Shown: piece after piece, positions 49,585-58,165 of the stretch | Layout of the letters: every line of letters starts with the position of its first letter | How positions within the stretch are numbered: position 1 is the stretch's first letter | Origin: Adiantum capillus-veneris | Lineage: Eukaryota; Streptophyta; Polypodiopsida; Polypodiales; Pteridaceae | Assembly (NCBI GenBank): GCA_014529385.2 | Contig: CM043957.1 | Coordinates: 84,757,881 to 84,821,880 of the forward strand | Length of the DNA: 64,000 nucleotides | Direction of reading: 5' to 3' | Notes under the pieces: model-generated | Databases searched by the model: none | Told to the model about the DNA's origin: nothing | Seen by the model: the letters and a program-made list of their open reading frames with translations, nothing else | Program-made: the position numbers and the translations under genes

Positions 49585-52491
49585 GTGAACACAATGGCAA
49601 TACTAGACAGCGGAGCTGGGGTAGCCATTGCTACAAAAGAAATCTGGAAAAAATGGGGGAAACCAGCAATAAGGAAGACTAGGTTGAAACTCCAATTAGC
49701 AGATGGACACATGGAGAAACCTATGGGGTTATTAGAGAAAGTTGTAGTGACTTCTTGCGGCATTGAATACGAACATACTTTTGCTATTGTCGATTTTGGC
49801 AAGGAGAATAACTATGATATCATACTGGGAAGACCATTCATGAGACAGTTGAAAATGGTCCAGGATTGGGGCTACGATCACATATACCTGAGAAATATGG
49901 AAACCACTACACGTGTGAACCTGAAAGACCATAGCTACAAAGATGTGAACCGAACACCGGTAGAGGAGTTTGATTCAGCTACTTTGGCGGGATCCGAATT
50001 TCCAGCTTGGTTAGGTAAACCCAAGGAGTTATGGATGTGTGGAGCTTCGAAATGTGGAAGTCTGAAACGAGAAGAATGTGTTTTAGAAAGGGCTATCGAA
50101 GACGAAACTTATGTAAGAGAACCCTTTCCAGAGGACACGTTTGAACCATTAGAATGGACACACATTCTAGCAACCCTAGATGTTTGTGCAATTCCGGATG
50201 GTCCCACAACAAAATTTTGCGACAAGGACGGGTACGACGTGGTTCCGTATTTCATGTTGAGAACTGTACTCGAAAAAGAAACTGAAAAGAACGATACACT
50301 GGAAAAGGAAGATGAAGAGGAGGTGTTTCACGACATTCCCGATCATCCAGAGTGGGGAAATGAAGCAGACAACGAGTCAACGGACAATTCAAGCGAAAAC
50401 GAAGAAACTATAACGGATGTCCGATTTTATGATTTTCCGAACCAAACTAAACAACGCCAGAAACACTATAGAGCAAAGAAAAAAACAAAAGGGGTTAGAA
50501 CCAATCCGATGCCTAGAATAAGAGGAAAAAATCAATTCCTAATGCTAGTAAAGGCTGAAGATTGTGTTAAGGATAAGATTTCTGGAAGAATGAAAGGCAG
50601 TGATCAAAAGAGCTTACGAAAAGACAAAAGAGGCTCAAGAAATCAAGTTCAAAAGAATGGAACGAAAACTGAAACAGAAAAATCAGAAAAGAACAAGCGC
50701 AACAGAGAATACACGGAGTCCAAGTTAGAACGTAGAAACAAGTACAGAGAGCTCAAGAAAACTCTGAAGGAAGTTTGGACGACAGAAATTGAGAGTGGAG
50801 AGGACGAAAACGCCAAAATCAAGGAAAACATGGATGTTCCCTCTCACTATAGGAAATTCACAATAGAGGATAGGAAGGTGATATTAACCCCACCTATTCG
50901 AGAGAGGAAGGATAACAAATCTTATGACGGACCGGAGGATGCAAAAAAAGTTGATTTAGCAGCTCCAGGTGAGACGCCTAGACCGGTGTACATAGCCACA
51001 GATTTGTCTCCAGGCGAGGAAGAGAGACTTTTGAGTCTTCTCAGAGAGTACAGGGATGTGTTTGCATGGTCTTATAAGGACTTAAAGGGAGTTGACCCAT
51101 CGATATGCCAACACTCAATCCCACTGAAACAAGACGCAAAGCCTAGCAGACAGAGACCATACACATATAATGATACTTTTGCTAAGCGAATCAAGGAAGA
51201 GATAGATAAGCTAATGGAAGCTGAATTCATATACGAGATTGAACACACTGATTGGGTATCTCCGATTGTGGTAGTACCTAAGAAGAACGGAAAACTCCGA
51301 GTGTGTGTCAGCTTAAAGAAAGTGAATGCTGCAACAATCAGGGACAATTATCCCCTGCCGATAACTGATCATGTTCTAGAGCGTGTATCAGGGAAAACAG
51401 CATACTCCTTTCTTGATGGTTTTTCAGGATATAACCAGCTAGCCATAGCACCAGAAGATCAACATAAAACAGCTTTTGCAACGGAGTGGGGAATTTATGC
51501 TTATCGGGTTATGCCTTTTGGTCTAACCAATGCTCCCGCAACCTTCCAGAGGCTGATGACGCATGCTTTCAAAGAATACTTAAGGCTGTTTCTAGAAATC
51601 TACATGGATGACTTATGTGTACATTCTCTACTGAGAGATGAGCATCTAGAACACCTAAGAAAAGTATTTGAGAAATGTAGGACATATCGCATTTGTCTCA
51701 ATCCTGAGAAATGTGTGTTTATGGTCCGACAGGGCAGAATTCTGGGACATATTGTCTCACAAAACGGAATATCCACGGATTTAGAGAAGATAAAAGTTAT
51801 AGTGGATATGCCTAGACCAACCAATGCGAAACAAGTACAGAGCTTTATGGGACATTGTGGATATTATAGACGATTCATTTACATGTACGCTATAATAGGC
51901 CAACCACTTTACAGGCTAATAGTGAACTTTGAATGGACAGAGGAGTGTGAGGAATCGTTCAAGAAATTGAAAGAGGCACTCATTACTGCTCCAGTCTTGA
52001 AATCACCAGATTGGGAGAAGATATTCCATGTGCATATAGATGCTTCGGCATATGCAATAGGATGTATTCTGGCTCAGCCAGAAGAAGGAAACATGGATTT
52101 TCCTATCTGTTACGCCAGTCGACAGCTCAACAATGCAGAGAAGAATTACACCACAACAGAGCGAGAGGGATTAGGAATGATATATGCTGTGAAGAAATTT
52201 CGGCATTATCTTCTAGCCAACAAGTTTGTGTTTTTTACGGATCACCAAGCCTTGCTCTACCTAGTGAATAAACCATGCAATACCGGGAGAATAGTGAGAT
52301 GGTTCATTATCTTACTGGAATTCGACTTCACGGTAGTAGTAAAGAAAGGAAAAACACATCTTAGAGCTGATCATCTTTCGCGATTGACGAATGGAGAAGA
52401 CCCTATAGGAGTAGATGACGACATGCCAGACGCGTACTTGTTCAACATAGAAATGATACCGAGTGGTCTCAAAATGTCGTTAACCTATTAA
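49585..52491 (+). CDS. Pol part 1 of element 2: protease, reverse transcriptase, RNase H
   Basis: Copies the element RNA into DNA in cytoplasmic particles. 968 codons are open here; the frame is already open upstream of 49585, so the first residue is not a true start. The first retropepsin domain is at residues 8-110 (L-D-S-G-A-G, catalytic Asp at residue 8; I-L-G-R-P-F near residue 90). A basic Lys/Glu-rich linker runs to about residue 440. Reverse transcriptase is at about 540-745 with L-R-V-C-V, F-S-G-Y-N-Q, M-P-F-G-L-T-N-A-P and the catalytic Y-M-D-D at residue 673. Ty3-type RNase H has its acidic residues at D819, E859 and D886. The frame ends at 52491 because of a one-base loss near 52463, after which the expected sequence continues in another frame. 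Confidence 0.92.
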   Translation: MNTMAILDSGAGVAIATKEIWKKWGKPAIRKTRLKLQLADGHMEKPMGLLEKVVVTSCGIEYEHTFAIVDFGKENNYDIILGRPFMRQLKMVQDWGYDHIYLRNMETTTRVNLKDHSYKDVNRTPVEEFDSATLAGSEFPAWLGKPKELWMCGASKCGSLKREECVLERAIEDETYVREPFPEDTFEPLEWTHILATLDVCAIPDGPTTKFCDKDGYDVVPYFMLRTVLEKETEKNDTLEKEDEEEVFHDIPDHPEWGNEADNESTDNSSENEETITDVRFYDFPNQTKQRQKHYRAKKKTKGVRTNPMPRIRGKNQFLMLVKAEDCVKDKISGRMKGSDQKSLRKDKRGSRNQVQKNGTKTETEKSEKNKRNREYTESKLERRNKYRELKKTLKEVWTTEIESGEDENAKIKENMDVPSHYRKFTIEDRKVILTPPIRERKDNKSYDGPEDAKKVDLAAPGETPRPVYIATDLSPGEEERLLSLLREYRDVFAWSYKDLKGVDPSICQHSIPLKQDAKPSRQRPYTYNDTFAKRIKEEIDKLMEAEFIYEIEHTDWVSPIVVVPKKNGKLRVCVSLKKVNAATIRDNYPLPITDHVLERVSGKTAYSFLDGFSGYNQLAIAPEDQHKTAFATEWGIYAYRVMPFGLTNAPATFQRLMTHAFKEYLRLFLEIYMDDLCVHSLLRDEHLEHLRKVFEKCRTYRICLNPEKCVFMVRQGRILGHIVSQNGISTDLEKIKVIVDMPRPTNAKQVQSFMGHCGYYRRFIYMYAIIGQPLYRLIVNFEWTEECEESFKKLKEALITAPVLKSPDWEKIFHVHIDASAYAIGCILAQPEEGNMDFPICYASRQLNNAEKNYTTTEREGLGMIYAVKKFRHYLLANKFVFFTDHQALLYLVNKPCNTGRIVRWFIILLEFDFTVVVKKGKTHLRADHLSRLTNGEDPIGVDDDMPDAYLFNIEMIPSGLKMSLTY

Positions 52492-52494
52492 CCT

Positions 52495-53322
52495 ATGGAG
52501 GAGAGTTCGATAGAAGAGAATACAACCTTGAAACATATTGCTATTCAGCAATCCAAGAATCTTCAATTGATTGCAGGAAGGTTGTATCAATTGGGAAATG
52601 ATCATGTTTTACGACTATGCATCAATCCTGAGGAATATAGTATATATCTGCGCGAAGCACATGTTCAGGAATGTGCATTTCATTGTTCAAGAAGGAACAC
52701 ATATAGGAATTTGTTACAATTGGGAGTCTATTGGCCAGGAATGAAAGAAAGCGTACATGAATATGTCACTGTATGTATTGTATGTTCATCAAAACCGCCA
52801 GCCGAGTATTCGACATTATATCAGATAATGATCGCTCCAGAATGGAGTCAGTATATTGTTGAATATCTCACAAATAGAACTTTCCCAGAAGGAACGTCAA
52901 AAGCTCGTCAGAAATCTGTAGAGACAGAAGCTAGAGATTACGCTTTAATAGGAGATCAACTCTATAAGAGAGGTAAAGACAACCAGCTTAGGATTTGCGC
53001 ATCAGAGTCTGAGTATGTGATAATCCTAGAGCAAGCTCATGGAGGAGTAGGTGGAGGCCATTTCTCAGGTGATAAGACAGCAAAACTTGTCTTAGCCGCA
53101 GGAATATGGTGGCCAACATTACATATGGACGCTGAGGAATACGTTAAACGGTGTGATGACTGTCAGCGGACCAAAGTACCACTTAAAAGAGATGATATGC
53201 CGCTTAGACCAATGATGGGGCAAGAGCTTTTGCAAAATGGGGGATTGATTATGTCGGACCCATTTCACCTCCTGCATATAAGACTCATGCACAATACATC
53301 ATTGTGGCTACAGACTATCTAA
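52495..53322 (+). pseudogene. Pol part 2 of element 2: duplicated HHCC zinc-binding modules
   Basis: 275 codons, open but entered and left through single-base shifts (near 52463-52550 and in a G-run near 53218). Two copies of an integrase-type HHCC module are seen. The first has His codons at 52660 and 52681 and Cys codons at 52774 and 52783. The second has His at 53038 and 53059 and Cys at 53152 and 53161. All four residues recur at an exact offset of 378 bp (126 codons). The preceding linker is duplicated too: W-S-Q at 52464 and 52843, and Q-L-I-A-G-R-L-Y against A-L-I-G-D-Q-L-Y. Normal Ty3/gypsy integrases have one such module. Element 3 has the same duplication. Confidence 0.85.
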
Positions 53323-53786
53323 CAAAGTGGGTCGAAGCAAAGGCAACTCAAAAAGCAGATGCCAGGACCACGGCACAATTTCTATATGAATACGTCTTTG
53401 TACGATATGGATTGCCAATAGAAATTGTGAGTGATCGAGGCACACATTTCATAAATGAAGTGATAGAGATCCTTCTAGATGAATTCATGGTAATCCATAG
53501 GAAATCAGCCCCGTATCATCCACAAGCAAACGGACAAGCTGAAGCAACAAACAAAACCATATGCACGGTCCTTACGAAGATTGTATCTGAGTCGAGAACT
53601 GACTGGGACCAAAAGTTGCATTCAACATTATGGGCATATAGGGTAGCATATAAAACATCCATAGGAACGACCCCATATAACATGGTTTTTGGGCTAAATG
53701 CTATCTTACCAATAGAATTCTTGATTTCAACCTTAAGGGTGGCTAAGGATCTAGAGTGGACAGGCACGAGCTCTCTGATAGAATAG
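53304..53786 (+). pseudogene. Pol part 3 of element 2: integrase catalytic core
   Basis: Inserts the DNA copy into the genome. The catalytic acids are visible: D at 53313 (A-T-D-Y), D at 53433 (V-S-D-R-G) and E at 53541 (G-Q-A-E-A), giving D-x35-E for the last two. H-P-Q-A-N-G-Q-A-E is the usual signature around the Glu. The segment is in a different frame from the zinc modules and leaves its frame near 53770, where the C-terminal part continues. All catalytic residues are intact, so only the single-base breaks disable it. Confidence 0.9.
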
Positions 53787-55312
53787 ATGACCTGGAAAAG
53801 CTAGATGAGCTTCGCCTAAAAGCAGTAGCTTCCATCTACGCTCAAAAAAGGCGACAAAAGGAATTTTTTGATAAGCATGTGCGGACTAAAGAGTTTAAAG
53901 TTGGGGACTATGTCCTAGTTTACACTCTGAAACAGCATGCTAAGAAGCTTAAAAAGCGAGGGATGGGACCTCTGGTGATTAAAGATCTATCACCAAGTGG
54001 AGCCGTCAAGCTTGCTACATTAGACGGAGAAGAAATGCCCAATTGGATTAGTGGATGCAGAGTGAAAAAGTATCTGTTGCCGCTAACACAAGACATGCTT
54101 CTCAAAATACATCAAGAAAAGCTGCGTGTCCAGAAAAAGAAAAAGATTAAGGAGGAAGCGCAAGCCGAGGCGAAGGAAAGAATGGAGAAAAGAAGACTAC
54201 TGCGTCAGAAACAGCGCAATGAAGGAGCAATACGAATAAACGCAGTTAGTATAACAGAAATGGGGAATGACAAAGAAGAACCCATCATTGAATGCAAAGT
54301 AGGAACCAACCAAATCAAAGCCAGAGCACTATTGGATTCAGGAGCTCAAGCTAACCTACTTTCACTCAGTTTGTATAGACAATTGACAAATGACACGAAA
54401 TTACAAACTGCCAAGCAAGAGTTAAAAAGTTACTCTGAGAATGCAATCAAAACTGTCGGATGCACAGTTTTACATATACAGATTAACCAATATGTGTATC
54501 CTCATATGTTTTACGTGGTTGAAGACCAAGCTACACAACATCCATTATTGCTAGGACAACCATGGCAGAAGCAATACAATGCAATGATTGACTGGAGTTC
54601 TAATACAGTGCTTATCAAATACGAAGGTGAAAGTCAATCAGTTAAGTTCACCAAAGGAGAAGAGCCAACTCCAAAGAAAGAATCCACGGACAAGGGCAAA
54701 CAACAACCAGAGAAAAAGAAGAAACAATGGCAACCAAAAGTTTCTATACAACTGGATTGCTCTTCGACGAGGAATTCTCAACAGTGGATAAGGAAGACAA
54801 GCAATAATATAACAGCTCAACCTTGGAAAACAACGGAGTCAAAGTTGGTATGGAGACCAAAACAGGCTGTGCCAGAGAACAAAAAGGTGGAAAACAGAGT
54901 CTTCAATACCAGACAACAGAGTAATCCCCGACAATCAAGGACAGTGAAACAGATCTGGATTCCAAAGAAGTTTATGACGGCACAAAGCTACAGCAAGCAA
55001 ATTTGGATCCCAAAGATTTGTAAACAGGAACTCCCTTCAATACAATCAACGGAAACTCCTAGGTATTTCAAGGCGAGGAAATCAACACAAAGAACAAAGC
55101 AGGTTTGGGTCGCAAAGAGTTTGTGGCAAGCACAAGCAAAGCGGAAGCAGATTTGGATTGTAAAAAAAGACAACAAGGTAACGAAGAACACATCTACTGA
55201 TTTTACTACCGAAGTGCCAAAACCCGACCACCAATCCTTCAATCAAACAAAGAGCAGCTTTATTGGAAAGACTGTTGTATCATCGCTCTACAACTGCATT
55301 GGGAACTCATGA
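53756..55312 (+). CDS. Pol C-terminus of element 2: integrase C-domain, second protease-like domain, WxPK tail
   Basis: 518 open codons. The beginning belongs to the previous frame, so residue 1 is not a true start. Residues 10-120 are the integrase C-terminal region with K-K-R-G-M-G-P-L-V-I (GPY/F-type). A Lys/Glu-rich helix follows. Residues about 180-285 look like a second retropepsin domain: L-L-D-S-G-A-Q-A-N-L-L-S with the Asp at residue 194, and L-L-G-Q-P-W near 265. The tail has seven W-centred repeats: W-Q-P-K (325), W-I-R-K (344), W-R-P-K (366), W-I-P-K (401 and 417), W-V-A-K (451) and W-I-V-K (467). Element 1 carries similar repeats after its protease. A protease after integrase is not part of any pol order I know. 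Whether it cleaves, dimerises or binds a partner is unknown. Confidence 0.8.
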   Translation: MDRHELSDRIDDLEKLDELRLKAVASIYAQKRRQKEFFDKHVRTKEFKVGDYVLVYTLKQHAKKLKKRGMGPLVIKDLSPSGAVKLATLDGEEMPNWISGCRVKKYLLPLTQDMLLKIHQEKLRVQKKKKIKEEAQAEAKERMEKRRLLRQKQRNEGAIRINAVSITEMGNDKEEPIIECKVGTNQIKARALLDSGAQANLLSLSLYRQLTNDTKLQTAKQELKSYSENAIKTVGCTVLHIQINQYVYPHMFYVVEDQATQHPLLLGQPWQKQYNAMIDWSSNTVLIKYEGESQSVKFTKGEEPTPKKESTDKGKQQPEKKKKQWQPKVSIQLDCSSTRNSQQWIRKTSNNITAQPWKTTESKLVWRPKQAVPENKKVENRVFNTRQQSNPRQSRTVKQIWIPKKFMTAQSYSKQIWIPKICKQELPSIQSTETPRYFKARKSTQRTKQVWVAKSLWQAQAKRKQIWIVKKDNKVTKNTSTDFTTEVPKPDHQSFNQTKSSFIGKTVVSSLYNCIGNS

Positions 55313-55354
55313 CCAAAACAACTACAATGCTTCACCCACAGACACTTCATAGTC

Positions 55355-55387
55355 GTCCGGGAGGACTCAGACTAGGAGGGGGGGAGG
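55355..55387 (+). promoter_or_regulatory. Internal hairpin and polypurine tract of element 2
   Basis: GTCC-GGGA-GGAC (55355-55366) forms a small GNRA-type hairpin. Seven bases on, AGGAGGGGGGGAGG (55374-55387) is nearly identical to the terminal tract at 61460. It could act as a central plus-strand primer site. Confidence 0.65.
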
Positions 55388-56986
55388 TATACAGGAGCTA
55401 CAAAGCAGCTACAAGCGGAAAAAACAAATAAAAACAAAAATTATATTACAAGGGCAGTGTCTTACATGATTTTGCAATTTTTATGTTTGATTGCGGATAT
55501 TGATAATATTTATGCCCTTATATACCTTGTTTTGCAACAAGAAGAGATCAAATGATGAATTTGGGTCTCTATATGTGTAAATATCACTAAATAAGAGTGT
55601 TTTTGGAGCTAAAAAGTGGAAAAAAGTGGTAATCCAAGTCCAGAAATCACAAAGAAGTGTATATTCATATACACAGGGTTACCAGCTATTTATCATGTAT
55701 GTTTGGAATTTTTTGGCTTCAATTTGCTATTTTCCTTTATTTTTATGATTTTCTTAATAAAAATAAAAGAAAAATAAAAAAGCAGGTGAAATGAGATCGG
55801 AAAAAAGAAAAGAATAGACGGTGATGATCCTAATGACAAGGGCAACCCATGGTAAAAATTGGGTACAATTCTGAAAAAGTTGCGGAAAGCCCGAAATGAC
55901 AGAATTTTGGCAAAGTGGACAGATTTCTCAGAAACAGGTCAAATGGAGTCCAAATTGAGAAATTTCAAATCCTAAAGTGCATTTCACGACGAGATAGGAG
56001 CACATGTCAAATTTGGTAACAAGTGATCCGGGAAGCCCAAATTAAGTATTTTTCACTTCACTATCAAGCTCATTTCCACTATTACCTTCTTGGAGAGAGC
56101 AAAGAGCACAAAGAAGCATCCAACCTTCTACCGCCTTCTACGACTGCTACGAGAGCTCAGAGGACACCAGACATGAGAGGTAGACTCGTTGCCATAAGCT
56201 TTTGATGCTTATCGTTAACTTTTGTCGCGAAAACTCACCAAAACCAAGAAACAAGAGCAGACGGGGAATGGGGAAGAACGCTAGGTAGGGGCACAACCGC
56301 CTAACCAAACTTTGCAAGAACTTAGAGGTGGGTTACCCTAACATAGAAGATGAGTTTCTAGCACTCAAAGCTCGAGAAAGAACGACTGGAAAAACCCTAG
56401 GTCAACAGAGCCTGCAAGAGGCAAACAGAAAAAAGTTGTCGGAACGACACAAAACTTCTCAGGAAGCTTAACAACATCGAGGGCAATGCAACCATGGAGT
56501 ATCTCCGGGTTTGGATCACCAAAAGTAGGTCGGAACAACCGATTCGGCTGCGGACACACAAAGCGTCATTTTGGCATAACGGCTAAAATTGACGACCAAA
56601 TGACATGAAACTTCACAAGCAGTTTCAACTATACATGGATGACTTATGTTTGCAAGCAAAACCCAAAAGAAAGCTGATTCACTTACCGATGGTGAAAAAG
56701 ACGCTTTCGAGCAACCAAATGGATAAAGATGGAGAACGGGGAGCCAAAGTCAAGTCCAACCAACTGGATGGCTTCACAACATATCAAATGAGCTGGAAAT
56801 GCAACTCTCAAGAAGAAAAGTTGAAGAAATTCAACTCCAAGGCAAAAAGACGACTTCGGAGACTGAAATGCCTATAAGGGGGCTTTTTAGCTAAACTGAT
56901 GACTTTTTAAGTTGAAAACTAGTTAGCAGGGCTTAGGGCACTAGCACAAAGCATTCTTTGCACAAAAAGACCAACATTTCAAGAAA

Positions 56987-57995
56987 AGACATCATACGCG
57001 TATGATGTCTCACAGCATGATTTTCACATCCATTTCAACATTTGAGTGCATAGCCTCATTCCACATGTTAATCACATCCTATGAACCAAGTATCATGAGA
57101 ATTGGAGTTAGAAAACCCAAGGAAAACCAAAAAGACGCAAAGTAGGCCATAAAATTGATTTTTGGTCCTAATTTTGTCAAAATAACTCCAAACTCATTGA
57201 AACTTTGTAGGATTGTTGATTAACACATCTACAAGCTATCTGGAACCAAAAAGCACCATTTTGACACAAAAGACATCATACGCGTATGATGTCTATTTGC
57301 ACTTACAGAGCCAAAAATGCTCATTTGTCATCATACATCCATTATATATATCTAATACATGCTAATATGAAGTTTGGAACCATTTGGTCAAGTGGATCAC
57401 CCCATTAGCCCAATTAAGAGAAAATCCTTCATACAAAGCCTATTTTGTCCCAAATCCAACATATTCAAGTCCAAACCAAGATTTGAGTATAAACAGTCCT
57501 TCACTAGCACATGGAGAGTCCACAGAACCAATCCCATGAAAAATTGATGAAAAAGACATCATACGCGTATGATGTCTCCAGAGCCATTTTTAGCCCAAAA
57601 TCTATCCAAACTTCATAAATCCACTGAATAAGCCTATCTAAAGCCAAATCCAAGCTTATAGAGAAATTTGGTCCAAAAATGCACTAAAAGACATCATACG
57701 CGTATGATGTCTCACTATGTGATTTTGGCACCTAAGGGCTTCAACCTCAAAACAGAAGTGTTCTACATGCCATTTGAAAGTAATCCACCAAGTTTTACCC
57801 AATTTGGATCATAAAATCCATTTCCCATTCAAAATTTTGCCAAGAGCCTGAACTGGACTAAACTGACCAAAACTTGACCAAATGGGATCCAAACTCAAAT
57901 CCAAGCATATGACACTCATGTATACACTATCAGCTACAAGCACAACCAATATGAAGTCATTCTGACACAAAAGACATCATACGCGTATGATGTCT
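56987..57995 (+). repeat. Cluster B of 24-bp palindromes upstream of ORF3
   Basis: Five perfect copies with core CATCATACGCGTATGATG and AGA/TCT flanks at 56987-57010, 57271-57294, 57554-57577, 57689-57712 and 57972-57995. Three of the four gaps are about 283 bp, so they lie in a diverged tandem array. Sequence around each copy (ACACAAAAGAC..., ...GTCTC) is also partly shared. Confidence 0.95.
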
Positions 57996-58135
57996 CAAGC
58001 ATGTTTTTGAGCCCAGTTTGCATATTTTTTTCACCTACATTGCATCCTTAGGCCCTGAATAGCTCATGTTTCAATTTTCAAGTCATTTGAATAGTTAAAA
58101 GCTTCATTTCGGCTTTCAGTACTACTAAAAAGACG

Positions 58136-58160
58136 CTAACTTCTGAAATTGGAGTTACAG
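58136..58160 (+). promoter_or_regulatory. Candidate branch point and splice acceptor for ORF3 mRNA
   Basis: CTAAC at 58136-58140 and GTTACAG ending at 58160, five bases before the ORF3 ATG. Element 3 keeps the CGCTAACTT and an AG before its ORF3. No long pyrimidine tract is seen, which weakens the call. Confidence 0.4.
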
Positions 58161-58165
58161 GATCC

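Larger units (their letters stand above)
55388..58165 (+). other. Non-coding region between pol and ORF3 of element 2
   Basis: No convincing ORF. 55890-56230 matches 22890-23225 of element 3 (including ACTATTACCTTCTTG-type sequence and TTTTGTCGCGAAAAC), so it is conserved although non-coding and may hold a regulatory signal. From about 56900 on, diverged units resembling the 5' leader carry the second palindrome cluster. A candidate branch point and splice acceptor end the region. Confidence 0.7.

Noticed and set aside
44873-57995. CRISPR-like array because of repeated 24-bp units with spacers
   Set aside because: Context is a eukaryotic retrotransposon, spacing is 135 to over 280 bp and irregular, units are full palindromes, and no associated genes exist.
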